Positions 25,118 through 33,396 of a DNA stretch of 45,376 bases are shown piece by piece (the first letter of the stretch is position 1; each line of letters begins with the position of its first letter). The notes beneath the pieces were generated by a model. It saw nothing but the letters and a program-made list of their open reading frames with translations. It searched no databases and was not told where the DNA came from. Origin of the DNA: Pseudomonadota bacterium (GTDB lineage Bacteria; Pseudomonadota; Alphaproteobacteria; Sphingomonadales; Sphingomonadaceae); assembly GCA_023436615.1 (NCBI GenBank), contig JAEZIO010000035.1:1-45376 (forward strand), given 5' to 3'. The translations under genes and the position numbers were made by a program.

Positions 25118-26617
25118 ATGTTGCGTGACATCGACCATTTCATCGCCGGCGAAGCTTATGCATCGGGGGATCGCACCAGCGACGTGTTCGACCCCAATGC
25201 CGGAGAAGTGCAGGCGAAGGTGAAGCTCGGCACCGCGGCCGACCTTCAGCGCGCGATCGATGCGGCGAAGGCCGCGCAGCCGGCCTGGGCAGCGACGAAC
25301 CCGCAGCGCCGGGCGCGGGTGATGTTCAAGTACAAGGAGCTGGTCGAAGCGCACATGGACGAGCTCGCCGAGCTCCTGTCCTCCGAGCATGGCAAGGTGG
25401 TCGCCGACGCCAAGGGCGACGTCCAGCGCGGCCTCGAAGTCATCGAATATTGCTGCGGGATCCCGCAGGCGCTGAAGGGCGAATATACGCAAGGCGCAGG
25501 CCCCGGCATCGACGTCTATTCGATGCGCCAGCCGCTCGGAATCGGCGCCGGAATCACGCCGTTCAACTTCCCGGCGATGATCCCGATGTGGATGTTCGGA
25601 ATGGCGATCGCCTGCGGCAACGCCTTCATCCTGAAACCGTCCGAGCGCGATCCGACGGTCCCCGTCCGCCTCGCCGAGCTGATGAAGGAAGCGGGCCTTC
25701 CCGACGGAGTCCTCAACGTCGTCCACGGCGACAAGGAAATGGTCGACGCGATCCTCGACCATGACGACATCGCTGCCGTCAGCTTCGTGGGCTCGTCCGA
25801 CATCGCGCAATATATCTACTCGCGCGGAACCGCGAACGGGAAGCGCGTGCAGGCGTTCGGCGGCGCCAAGAACCACGGCATCGTCATGCCCGACGCCGAC
25901 CTCGACCAGGTCGTCAACGATCTCACCGGCGCCGCCTTCGGCTCCGCTGGCGAGCGCTGCATGGCGCTTCCGGTCGTCGTGCCGGTCGGGGACGACACGG
26001 CCGACCGACTCCGCCAGAAGCTCATCCCCGCGATCGAGAAGCTGCGCGTCGGCGTTTCGACCGATCCCGATGCCCATTACGGGCCGGTTGTCAGCCAGGC
26101 GCACAAGGAGCGCATCGAGCATTACATCCAGATGTGCATCGATGAAGGCGGGGAGCTGGTCGTCGACGGCCGCGGCTTCACGCTGCAGGGCAACGAGAAA
26201 GGCTTCTTCATCGGCCCGACCTTCTTCGACCATGTGAAGCCGAGCTTCAAAAGCTACCGGGACGAGATTTTCGGGCCCGTGCTGCAGATGGTCCGCGCGA
26301 AGGATTTCGACGAAGCCGTTCGGCTCCCGTCCGAGCACGAATATGGCAACGGGGTCGCCATCTTCACCCGCAACGGCCACGCGGCGCGCGAATTCACCCA
26401 TCGCGTCAATGTCGGAATGGTCGGCGTCAACGTGCCGATCCCGGTGCCGGTCAGCTACCACAGCTTCGGCGGCTGGAAGCGCTCCGGCTTCGGCGACATC
26501 GGCCAGTACGGGCAGGAAGGCCTTCGCTTCTGGACCAAGAACAAGGTCGTCACCCAGCGCTGGCCCGACGGCTCCGTCACGGGCGAGAACGCCTTCGTAA
26601 TCCCGACGATGGGGTGA
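25118..26617 (+). CDS. mmsA: Methylmalonate-semialdehyde dehydrogenase (CoA-acylating)
   Basis: Converts methylmalonate semialdehyde to propionyl-CoA, the last dedicated step of valine degradation (also used for thymine and inositol breakdown). It has 499 residues. The catalytic Cys281 lies in GSAGERCMALPV, the NAD-binding region in SFVGSSDIAQYIYSRGTANG, and the general-base position shows Asn in FGGAKNHGIVMPDADL, as is usual for this CoA-dependent branch of the aldehyde dehydrogenases. AGGA lies 7 bases before the ATG. A hairpin follows the gene; the remaining valine genes resume at 28040. Confidence 0.95.
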   Translation: MLRDIDHFIAGEAYASGDRTSDVFDPNAGEVQAKVKLGTAADLQRAIDAAKAAQPAWAATNPQRRARVMFKYKELVEAHMDELAELLSSEHGKVVADAKGDVQRGLEVIEYCCGIPQALKGEYTQGAGPGIDVYSMRQPLGIGAGITPFNFPAMIPMWMFGMAIACGNAFILKPSERDPTVPVRLAELMKEAGLPDGVLNVVHGDKEMVDAILDHDDIAAVSFVGSSDIAQYIYSRGTANGKRVQAFGGAKNHGIVMPDADLDQVVNDLTGAAFGSAGERCMALPVVVPVGDDTADRLRQKLIPAIEKLRVGVSTDPDAHYGPVVSQAHKERIEHYIQMCIDEGGELVVDGRGFTLQGNEKGFFIGPTFFDHVKPSFKSYRDEIFGPVLQMVRAKDFDEAVRLPSEHEYGNGVAIFTRNGHAAREFTHRVNVGMVGVNVPIPVPVSYHSFGGWKRSGFGDIGQYGQEGLRFWTKNKVVTQRWPDGSVTGENAFVIPTMG

Positions 26618-26625
26618 TGCGCGCA

Positions 26626-26647
26626 GCATCGTCCAGCGCGACGATGC
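26626..26647 (+). terminator. Hairpin after mmsA
   Basis: An 8-bp perfect stem (GCATCGTC/GACGATGC) with a 6-base loop starts nine bases past the mmsA stop. It lacks a T run, so it is a weak terminator candidate or an mRNA-end stabiliser. Confidence 0.4.
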
Positions 26648-26705
26648 GAGCACTTCATGCAAGGCGCCGCTGCAACCTCCTCGGCCCGACGGCAGTTACG
26701 TCCAC

Positions 26706-27185
26706 ATGAGGATCCTGATCGCAGCCTTCGCCATTGCCGCCCTTTCCGCTTGCGGCCGGCCGGACCCGGTGGCCGACGAAGCGGAGAATGCGGCCGCGCT
26801 GCCGACGATCAACCAGGCCGAGCCCAGCCCGACGGGAGGCCCGCCGGCCAATGCGGCCGAAACAGCCGGAACGCCCTCGGCCGCGGGCCGGATGCCCGGA
26901 GCACTCCAGGGCCGCTGGGGCCTGACGCCGGTCGACTGCACGACGGCGCTCGGCGACGCCAAGGGGCTGCTGGTCGTCAATTCCGAAGAGCTGCGCTTCT
27001 ACGAATCGCGGGCGGTGCCGGCTGCGAACGTCCAGACTTCGGCAAATTCGATCAGCGGCGACTTCGCCTTCACCGGGGAGGGGCAGAACTGGACGAAATA
27101 CCAGACGCTCCAGCTTCAGGACGGCAAGCTGGTCCGGACGGAGCGAGACCCGAGCGCGAGCTTCACCTATGTCCGCTGCGAATAA
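26706..27185 (+). CDS. Predicted lipoprotein with a small C-terminal domain
   Basis: A 159-residue lipoprotein: signal MRILIAAFAIAALSAC with lipobox LSAC (Cys16). A Pro/Ala/Asn-rich linker (residues ~20-62) leads to a compact ~95-residue domain starting LQGRWGLTPVDCTT and ending FTYVRCE, with two Cys that may pair and alternating hydrophobic residues suggesting a small beta structure. No named family recognised. Its 3' end overlaps the next lipoprotein gene by 17 bases. It separates mmsA from the other valine genes. Confidence 0.8.
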   Translation: MRILIAAFAIAALSACGRPDPVADEAENAAALPTINQAEPSPTGGPPANAAETAGTPSAAGRMPGALQGRWGLTPVDCTTALGDAKGLLVVNSEELRFYESRAVPAANVQTSANSISGDFAFTGEGQNWTKYQTLQLQDGKLVRTERDPSASFTYVRCE

Positions 27186-27393
27186 GCTCGTTATAGTGCT
27201 CTTTACGGCGGCGCTGGCCGCATGCCGGAATCAGGCCGACGACGCCAACATCGTCATCACCAACGACATTCCGCCGAACGCCGAGGTCGAAACCCTCCCG
27301 CCGGACGAAAGCGCCGCGACGCCTACGGACGAGCTTCGCAACGGCGCGGACGACCCCGACGTGGTGGATCAATCCGCCAACACCAGCGACTGA
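27169..27393 (+). CDS. Small acidic lipoprotein
   Basis: A 74-residue lipoprotein: signal MSAANKLVIVLFTAALAAC with lipobox LAAC (Cys19). The mature part is acidic and probably disordered (ETLPPDESAATPTDELRNGA) with many Asp, Asn and Glu. It overlaps the upstream lipoprotein gene by 17 bases and its stop codon is built into the AGGAGG ribosome site of the GST gene, so the three are probably co-translated. Function unknown. Confidence 0.75.
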   Translation: MSAANKLVIVLFTAALAACRNQADDANIVITNDIPPNAEVETLPPDESAATPTDELRNGADDPDVVDQSANTSD

Positions 27394-27404
27394 GGAGGAG
27401 CGCC

Positions 27405-28028
27405 ATGATGAACCTCTATTATTCGCCGGGTGCCTGCTCGCAGGCGGTGCATATCCTGCTCCACGAGACCGGCTTTCGCCACGACAGCACCCGCGTCGAT
27501 CTCGCTACGAAGCGAACCGAGCACGGGGACGATTATCTCGCGATCAACCCCAAGGGAGCCGTCCCCGCGCTGCAGCTCGACAGCGGCGACGTGCTCACGG
27601 AAAATGCGGTCATCCTTCAATATCTCGGCGACATGTCGGGCTCGACGGACCTGCTTCCGCCCATGGGCGATTTCCGCCGGTACCGAGTGCTCGAGTGGCT
27701 GAATTTCGTCGCTACAGAGCTTCACAAGAGCTTTTCCCCGTTCTTCCGGGGAGCCGGCGAGGAAACCCAGGCGATGTTCCGCGACCTGATCGCGAACAAA
27801 TTCCACCTGGTCGACGACAGGCTCGGACGCTCCGACTATCTGTGCGGCGAGGAACTGACGATCGCGGACCCGTACCTGTTCGTGATGACCGGCTGGGCGG
27901 CCATGCAGGGCTTCGACGTCGCGCGCTGGTCCAACGTCAGCGCGTTTCGCGACCGGATGATGGAGCGGCCCGCGGTGCGCAACGTGCTGCGCTTCGAGGG
28001 ATTGCTTCAGGACGAAACCGCGGGCTAG
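27405..28028 (+). CDS. Glutathione S-transferase family protein
   Basis: A 207-residue protein with the thioredoxin-like N-terminal domain MNLYYSPGACSQAVHILLHE, where Tyr5/6, Ser7 and Cys11 (Cys10 if the second ATG is used) match the beta-class GST active site. The NPKGAVPALQLDSGDVLTEN segment carries the cis-Pro and the Glu-Asn glutathione site, and the C-terminal helical domain contains LTIADPYLFVMTGWA. A strong GAGGAGG precedes two adjacent ATG codons (27405 and 27408). It sits just upstream of the acyl-CoA dehydrogenase of the valine cluster. Substrate unknown. Confidence 0.92.
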   Translation: MMNLYYSPGACSQAVHILLHETGFRHDSTRVDLATKRTEHGDDYLAINPKGAVPALQLDSGDVLTENAVILQYLGDMSGSTDLLPPMGDFRRYRVLEWLNFVATELHKSFSPFFRGAGEETQAMFRDLIANKFHLVDDRLGRSDYLCGEELTIADPYLFVMTGWAAMQGFDVARWSNVSAFRDRMMERPAVRNVLRFEGLLQDETAG

Positions 28029-28039
28029 AGCCCGCCGCC

Positions 28040-29182
28040 ATGCACCAGTTCGAGCTTACCGACGACCAGCTCCAGATCCAGGAGATGGCGCGCAAGTTCA
28101 CCGCCGATGCGATCACGCCGTTCGCGGCCGAATGGGACGAGAAGCATGTCTTCCCGAAGGACACGATCCGCGAGGCTGCCGAGCTCGGCTTCGGCGCGAT
28201 CTACGTGTCCGAGGAGAGCGGGGGCATCGGGCTCGGCCGGCTCGAGGCGGCGCTGATCATGGAGGCGATGGCCTACGGCTGTCCGTCCACCAGCGCCTTC
28301 ATCTCCATCCACAATATGGCCGCGTGGATGATCGACCGCTTCGGCTCGGACGAGGTGAAGCAGAAATACCTGCCGTCGATGATCCCGATGGAGCGCATCG
28401 GCAGCTACTGCCTGACGGAGCCGTCCTCGGGCTCTGACGCCGCGGCCCTCAAGACCAGGGCTGTGCTTGACGGCGATCATTATGTCGTCAGCGGCTCGAA
28501 GGCGTTCATCTCGGGCGGCGGCGAGAATGAGATTTACGTCACCATGGTCCGCACCGGCGAGGAGGGGCCGAAAGGCATCACCTGCCTCGTTATCGAAAAG
28601 GACATGAAGGGCGTCAGCTTCGGGGCACAGGAAAAGAAGCTGGGCTGGCATTCGCAGCCGACCGCGCAGGTCAACTTCGACGAGGTGCGGGTGCCGGTTG
28701 CCAACCGCGTCGGCGTAGAGGGCGAAGGCTTCCGCATTGCCATGATGGGTCTCGACGGCGGGCGGCTCAACATCGGCGCCTGCTCGCTGGGAGGCGCCCA
28801 GCGCTGCCTTGACGAGGCTGTCCGCTACACCAAGGACCGCAAGCAGTTCGGAACGCCGATCGCCGACTTCCAGAACACGCAGTTCATGCTTGCGGACATG
28901 GAGACGGAGCTGCAGGCGGCGCGCTACCTGCTCTACGTGGCCGCGGCCAAGGTGACGGCGAATGCGCCGGACAAGAGCAAGTTCGCGGCGATGGCGAAAA
29001 GGCTCGCGACGGACACCGGCTCGTCGGTCGTCGATCGCGCGCTGCAGCTCCACGGCGGCTACGGCTATCTGATGGATTATCCGATCGAGCGCTTCTGGCG
29101 GGACCTTCGGGTCCATTCGATCCTCGAAGGCACCAACCAGATCATGCGGGTGATCGTCAGCCGGGACCTTCTGCGCCAGTGA
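28040..29182 (+). CDS. Acyl-CoA dehydrogenase, probably isobutyryl-CoA dehydrogenase
   Basis: A 380-residue FAD enzyme that in this context would oxidise isobutyryl-CoA to methacrylyl-CoA, passing electrons to ETF. Family motifs include CLTEPSSGSDAAALKTRA, the substrate/FAD segment RKQFGTPIADFQNTQFMLAD, and LHGGYGYLMDYPIERFWRDL with the catalytic Glu near residue 363 in SILEGTNQIM. The frame upstream of 28040 is the GST gene. The next gene starts inside the stop (GTGA). The neighbours, not the sequence alone, point to the valine substrate. Confidence 0.93.
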   Translation: MHQFELTDDQLQIQEMARKFTADAITPFAAEWDEKHVFPKDTIREAAELGFGAIYVSEESGGIGLGRLEAALIMEAMAYGCPSTSAFISIHNMAAWMIDRFGSDEVKQKYLPSMIPMERIGSYCLTEPSSGSDAAALKTRAVLDGDHYVVSGSKAFISGGGENEIYVTMVRTGEEGPKGITCLVIEKDMKGVSFGAQEKKLGWHSQPTAQVNFDEVRVPVANRVGVEGEGFRIAMMGLDGGRLNIGACSLGGAQRCLDEAVRYTKDRKQFGTPIADFQNTQFMLADMETELQAARYLLYVAAAKVTANAPDKSKFAAMAKRLATDTGSSVVDRALQLHGGYGYLMDYPIERFWRDLRVHSILEGTNQIMRVIVSRDLLRQ

Positions 29183-30237
29183 CCGACGATGTCCTGATAT
29201 CGGCCGACCGTGGCGTCGGCCGCCTTCGCCTTAACCGTCCGAAAGCGATTCACGCGCTGACGACCGAGATGTGCGATGCGATGAGCCAGGCGCTGCTGCG
29301 CTGGCGCCGCGATCCCGACGTGCAATGCGTCGTCATCGACCACGCCGAAGGCCGCGGATTTTGCGCCGGCGGCGACGTGGTCATGCTTGCGAAAAGCGGC
29401 GCGCGTGACGCCCACAAGGCCAAAGAGTTCTTCTTCGCCGAATACCGTCTCAATCACCTGCTCTTCACGTACGAAAAGCCGACGATTGCGATCATGGACG
29501 GGATCACGATGGGCGGCGGCGTCGGCATTTCGCAGCCCTGCACATTCCGTGTCGCGACCGAGAACACACGGCTTGCAATGCCGGAAACGGGGATCGGGCT
29601 GTTCCCCGACGTCGGCGGCGGCTGGTACCTGTCGCGGCTGCCGGGCCGGGTAGGCCAGTTCATGGCACTGACGGGCGCTCGCCTCGATGGCGCCGAATGC
29701 CATTATCTCGGCCTCGCCAGCCACTATGTTTCGAGCAGCGCGCTCGAGGAGCTGGTCGACCGGATCGTCAAGGCGCCGGACCGGGCGCAAGGCACGCTTG
29801 GCGCAGCCTCCGAAACGGCCGCCGACGCGAAGATCGCCAACAATCTTCCGTTGATCAATCGGCTGTTCGCATCCGATCGCCTGGAAGACATCATCGCCGC
29901 GCTCGACGCGCACGAGGACGAATGGGCCATGAAGGAGCGCAATACGCTCGGAACCAAGAGCCCGCTTTCGTGCAAGGTTTCGCTTCGGCTGCTGGCCGAG
30001 GGCGCCAGCCGCGCCACTTTCGCCGACGAGATGCGCGCCGAATATGCGCTCGCCGGCCGCGTGGTCCGGACTCACGATTTCAAGGAGGGCGTCCGCGCGC
30101 TCCTGATCGACAAGGACAATCAGCCGAATTGGGACCCACCCACGCCGGACGCCGTGACCGACTCAATGCTCGACGAGCTGTTCGCTCCGCTCCCGCCAGG
30201 CGAGCAGTGGACGCCATTTGCGGAGACCGCCGAATGA
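29179..30237 (+). CDS. 3-hydroxyisobutyryl-CoA hydrolase
   Basis: A 352-residue crotonase-fold enzyme that hydrolyses 3-hydroxyisobutyryl-CoA to 3-hydroxyisobutyrate in valine degradation. The oxyanion-hole segments GRGFCAGGDVVMLA and DGITMGGGVGISQPCTFRVA and the HIBCH-typical MPETGIGLFPDVGGGWYLSR are present, and the length fits HIBCH rather than ordinary enoyl-CoA hydratases (~260). The GTG start at 29179 overlaps the dehydrogenase stop, and its own stop overlaps the next ATG (ATGA), so three genes are translationally coupled. Confidence 0.93.
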   Translation: MTDDVLISADRGVGRLRLNRPKAIHALTTEMCDAMSQALLRWRRDPDVQCVVIDHAEGRGFCAGGDVVMLAKSGARDAHKAKEFFFAEYRLNHLLFTYEKPTIAIMDGITMGGGVGISQPCTFRVATENTRLAMPETGIGLFPDVGGGWYLSRLPGRVGQFMALTGARLDGAECHYLGLASHYVSSSALEELVDRIVKAPDRAQGTLGAASETAADAKIANNLPLINRLFASDRLEDIIAALDAHEDEWAMKERNTLGTKSPLSCKVSLRLLAEGASRATFADEMRAEYALAGRVVRTHDFKEGVRALLIDKDNQPNWDPPTPDAVTDSMLDELFAPLPPGEQWTPFAETAE

Positions 30238-31013
30238 GTGATTACGCCACCGTTCTCGTCGAGAAGCGCGGCGCGGTGACGCTCGTCACCCTCAATCGCC
30301 CGCAGGCGCTCAACGCCCTCAACAGTGAGGTGCTGAAAGACCTGATCGAGGTCTTTGCGGCCTACGACGCCGACGACGCTCAACGCTGCCTGGTCCTGAC
30401 CGGCAGCGGGGAGAAGGCGTTCGCCGCGGGTGCGGACATCAAGGAGATGCAGCCGCAGGGTTTCTCCGACATGTATTCGTCGAACTTCTTCGCAGGGTGG
30501 GAGCAGGTCACGTCCACCCGCAAGCCGTGGATCGCGGCGGTCAACGGCTTCGCGCTCGGCGGCGGCTGCGAAGTCGCGATGATGGCCGATTTCATCATCG
30601 CGTCGGAGAATGCGAAGTTCGGCCAGCCCGAGATCAGGCTCGGCGTAACGCCCGGTATGGGCGGCTCTCAGCGCCTCACCTGGGCGATCGGCAAGGCCAA
30701 GGCGATGGAGATGTGCCTGACGGGCCGCATGATGGACGCGGCCGAAGCCGCGCGCTCGGGCCTCGTCGCCAGGGTCGTTCCGGGGGACCAGCTTCTCGAC
30801 GAAGCGATGAAGACGGCCGAGGCGATCGCTTCCATGCCGCCGCTCGCCGCGATCGCCGTGAAGGAGATGGTCAACGCCGCGTTCGAGATGCCGCTCAACC
30901 AGGGCATCCGCTTCGAGCGGCGACTGTTCTACGGCCTGTTCGGCACCGAGGACCAGAAGGAGGGCATGACCGCCTTCGTCGAGAAGAGGCCGGGCAAGTG
31001 GAAGGGAAAGTGA
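30234..31013 (+). CDS. Enoyl-CoA hydratase
   Basis: A 259-residue crotonase-family enzyme likely to hydrate methacrylyl-CoA (and other short enoyl-CoAs) here. AFAAGADIKEM and NGFALGGGCEVAMMADF form the oxyanion hole, and the two catalytic Glu residues are in GGCEVAMM and GQPEIRLGVTPGMGGSQR. The ATG at 30234 overlaps the preceding stop. A REP-like element separates it from mmsB. Confidence 0.93.
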   Translation: MSDYATVLVEKRGAVTLVTLNRPQALNALNSEVLKDLIEVFAAYDADDAQRCLVLTGSGEKAFAAGADIKEMQPQGFSDMYSSNFFAGWEQVTSTRKPWIAAVNGFALGGGCEVAMMADFIIASENAKFGQPEIRLGVTPGMGGSQRLTWAIGKAKAMEMCLTGRMMDAAEAARSGLVARVVPGDQLLDEAMKTAEAIASMPPLAAIAVKEMVNAAFEMPLNQGIRFERRLFYGLFGTEDQKEGMTAFVEKRPGKWKGK

Positions 31014-31026
31014 CGGTCGTCAAACC

Positions 31027-31110
31027 GTCATGCTGAACTTGTTTCAGCATCCATTCCGGAGACGGGCGGGACGGGGGACGAAATGGACCCTGAAACGAGT
31101 TCAGGGTGAC
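31027..31110. repeat. REP-like inverted repeat, second family
   Basis: An 84-base imperfect inverted repeat: the left arm begins GTCATGCTGAACTTGTTTCA and the right arm, read in reverse complement, begins GTCACCCTGAACTCGTTTCA; about 22 of 27 positions agree. Each arm also contains its own small hairpin (TGCTGAA/TTCAGCA, CCCTGAA/TTCAGGG). It fills the gap between the enoyl-CoA hydratase gene and mmsB and ends directly at the mmsB ribosome site AGGAGG. It is unrelated in sequence to the 22208 and 23507 elements. Confidence 0.88.
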
Positions 31111-31123
31111 AGGAGGACGTAAG

Positions 31124-32014
31124 ATGGCGCGTATCGCATTCATCGGCCTGGGCCACATGGGCGGGGGAATGGCGCCGAACCTGGTGAAGGCGGGGCACGA
31201 GGTCCGCGCGTTCGATCTAAGCGAAGAGGCGCTTTCCAAAGCCTGCGAGCAGGGTTGCGGCCGCGCTGCCTCCAGCGAGGAGGCAGTCGCCGAGGCCGAG
31301 GTCGTCATCACCATGCTTCCCGCTGGACGCCACGTGCTCGATGTCTATCGCAATCACGTTTTCGACAATGCGCCGACGAGCGCATTGCTGATCGACTGCT
31401 CCACGATCGACGTCGCCAGCGCGCGAACGGTGGAGGAGGAGGCCGCCGCCAAGGGCTACGAGATGGTCGACGCGCCCGTTTCGGGCGGGATCGCCGCCGC
31501 CGCCGGCGGGACTCTCGCCTTCATGGTCGGCGGCTCGGATGAGGCCTTTGGCAAGGCGAAGCCGTTCATCGAGCCGATGGCCAAGGCCGTCATCCACGCC
31601 GGAGGCCCCGGCGCCGGACAGGCGGCGAAGATCTGCAACAACATGATCCTCGGAGCGACGATGGTCGCCACCTGCGAGGGCTTCGTTCTCGCCCAGAAGC
31701 TCGGTCTCGACCCGCAGGTGTTCTTCGACATCAGCTCGCAGGCGTCGGGGCAGAGCTGGTCGATGACGTCCTATTGCCCGGTCCCCGGCGTCGGCCCCAA
31801 GACTCCGGCCGACAACGGCTATGACGGCGGGTTCGCGGCCGCGCTGATGCTCAAGGACCTCAAGCTCGCGCTGGAAGCCGCCGAGCAGGCGGGGCTCGAG
31901 CTCGAGATGGGCGAAGAGGCCGAGGAAGAATATGAGAAGTTCGTCGAGGCCGGCGGCGGGAACAAAGACTTCTCCGGAATCATCAAAATGATCGACGGCA
32001 GCTGGCAAGGCTGA
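31124..32014 (+). CDS. mmsB: 3-hydroxyisobutyrate dehydrogenase
   Basis: A 296-residue NAD-dependent dehydrogenase that oxidises 3-hydroxyisobutyrate to methylmalonate semialdehyde, the substrate of MmsA. It has the Rossmann motif IGLGHMGGGMAPNLVKAGHE, the substrate-binding APVSGGIAAAAGGTLAFM and the catalytic Lys in GQAAKICNNMILG. AGGAGG lies 7 bases before the ATG at 31124; an in-frame GTG six codons upstream falls in the REP-like element and was rejected. It closes the valine gene set. Confidence 0.94.
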   Translation: MARIAFIGLGHMGGGMAPNLVKAGHEVRAFDLSEEALSKACEQGCGRAASSEEAVAEAEVVITMLPAGRHVLDVYRNHVFDNAPTSALLIDCSTIDVASARTVEEEAAAKGYEMVDAPVSGGIAAAAGGTLAFMVGGSDEAFGKAKPFIEPMAKAVIHAGGPGAGQAAKICNNMILGATMVATCEGFVLAQKLGLDPQVFFDISSQASGQSWSMTSYCPVPGVGPKTPADNGYDGGFAAALMLKDLKLALEAAEQAGLELEMGEEAEEEYEKFVEAGGGNKDFSGIIKMIDGSWQG

Positions 32015-32035
32015 CGACAAGCAAGGGAGCCTCAA

Positions 32036-32581
32036 TTGGTCGGAAAAGCTATCACCGCGCTCGCCGCGCTCGCCCTTCTCGCCGGCTGCAAGGCCCAGGA
32101 GCAGTCGAACGACGCTGCTGCAGGGTCGAACAACGTCGTGCGCTCGGCCGAAGCCGGGACGGACGCCGGGACCCCCGTCACTCCCGATCAGGCAAAGCAG
32201 CTTTTCAACGAGCGCCATGAGGGGATGGAGAAGATCGGCAAGGCGACCAAGGCTGCCGGCCAGCAGCTGAAATCTAGCTCGCCGGATCTCGCGGTCCTTC
32301 GTTCGTCTGCCGCGACCATTGCCGAGCTGGCTGAAAAGTCGGGGACCTGGTTCCCCGCAGGCACCGGCAAGGAGGTAAACCCGAAGACTCGCGCGAAGCC
32401 CGAGATCTGGCAGAAGCCGGAGGATTTCGCCGCCAAGGACCGCGACTTCAACACCGCCGCCAAGGCGTTCAAGGCCGCTGCCGACAGCGGCGACATGACC
32501 CAGATCAACGCGACCTTCGAGACGCTCGGCAAGAGCTGCAAGGCATGTCACGACACCTATCGTGCGGCGAAGCACGACTGA
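32036..32581 (+). CDS. Cytochrome c' family protein with a lipoprotein signal
   Basis: A 181-residue cytochrome c'-type protein. The single haem motif CKACH lies near the C-terminus (SCKACHDTYRAAKHD), as in all cytochromes c', and NERHEGMEKIGKATKAAGQQ matches the family's first helix. Unusually, the signal MVGKAITALAALALLAGCK ends in a good lipobox (LAGC, Cys18), which would tether it to a membrane; family members are normally soluble periplasmic proteins that bind NO or CO. The start is TTG, with AAGGGAG upstream. It forms an operon with the cytochrome b561 gene 4 bases downstream. Confidence 0.88.
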   Translation: MVGKAITALAALALLAGCKAQEQSNDAAAGSNNVVRSAEAGTDAGTPVTPDQAKQLFNERHEGMEKIGKATKAAGQQLKSSSPDLAVLRSSAATIAELAEKSGTWFPAGTGKEVNPKTRAKPEIWQKPEDFAAKDRDFNTAAKAFKAAADSGDMTQINATFETLGKSCKACHDTYRAAKHD

Positions 32582-32585
32582 GTCC

Positions 32586-33239
32586 ATGAAGCAGCGCGTC
32601 TGGGACCTGCCGACCAGGCTGTTCCACTGGACCCTCGTCGTGCTGGTCGCGCTGAGCTGGTGGAGCGCGGAGAACGACCAGCAGGACCTGCACCTCTATC
32701 TGGGCTACGCGGTCCTTTCCCTGCTACTCTTTCGCCTGCTCTGGGGATTTGTCGGAAGCTCGACCGCACGCTTTTCCGTCTTCGTTCGCGGCCCTGCTTC
32801 GGTCGTCCGCTACGTCCGCGACCGCTTCGAATGGCCCGTCGCCGGTCATGCGCCGCTCGGCGCGGTCAGCGTTCTCGCTTTACTTGCAATGCTGTTCGTC
32901 CAGGTCGGCACGGGGCTGTTCGCCGCCGACGAGGACGGCCTCTTCACCGGCCCGCTGTCCTATCTCGTCAGCGTCGGCGTTTCCGACACCCTGACCGAGC
33001 TGCACGAGGAGCTGTTCAACGTCCTGCTCGCGCTGATCGGCCTGCACGTCGCGGCGATCGTGCTCTACCGGCTAGCCCTGAGAAAGAACCTCCTGGGACC
33101 GATGATTACCGGCAAGGCCGAGCTTGCTGCCGGGGTCGAGCCAATGCGGGCGGGCAAATGGTGGGTCGCCTTGATCTGCGTCGCCGCGGCGATCGCGATC
33201 ACCCGCTGGGTCATCGCCGGCGCGCCGCCCCTCGGCTGA
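32586..33239 (+). CDS. Cytochrome b561-type di-haem membrane protein
   Basis: A 217-residue inner-membrane protein with about five hydrophobic segments. His residues suitable as haem ligands lie in LPTRLFHWTLVVLVALSWW, in DLHLYLGYAVLSLL, in LTELHEELFNVLL and in LIGLHVAAIVLYRL, as in the bacterial cytochrome b561/Ni-Fe hydrogenase b family. It probably exchanges electrons between the quinone pool and the adjacent lipoprotein cytochrome c'. The ATG at 32586 was chosen over an upstream in-frame ATG that overlaps the preceding gene. Confidence 0.9.
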   Translation: MKQRVWDLPTRLFHWTLVVLVALSWWSAENDQQDLHLYLGYAVLSLLLFRLLWGFVGSSTARFSVFVRGPASVVRYVRDRFEWPVAGHAPLGAVSVLALLAMLFVQVGTGLFAADEDGLFTGPLSYLVSVGVSDTLTELHEELFNVLLALIGLHVAAIVLYRLALRKNLLGPMITGKAELAAGVEPMRAGKWWVALICVAAAIAITRWVIAGAPPLG

Positions 33240-33396
33240 ACATGCGTATTTAGCCGTCGCGTCCAGATCCTGGCCGTGCGCAATTCGTCAGCGACCCGTC
33301 AGCACTCCATCATTCGCATTCCGACGAACCAATGACATCCGCGTCGGCGCCGCCGACCGGCAGCCCGGTGGCGGCGGCCAACGACAGGAGCAAGTC

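Noticed and set aside
24452..26662. A 736-codon minus-strand frame opposite mmsA and continuing into the M28 gene
   Set aside because: Its main part is antisense to mmsA, and its end is the M28 gene in a wrong frame; no real protein motifs.
22208..31110. Repeats considered as a CRISPR array or insertion-sequence ends
   Set aside because: Copies are single, far apart, palindromic and without spacers, cas genes, transposase or target-site duplications; they fit dispersed REP-like elements.
31217..32587. A 456-codon minus-strand frame opposite mmsB and the cytochrome c' gene
   Set aside because: Both genes beneath it are recognised by family motifs; the reverse frame is not.
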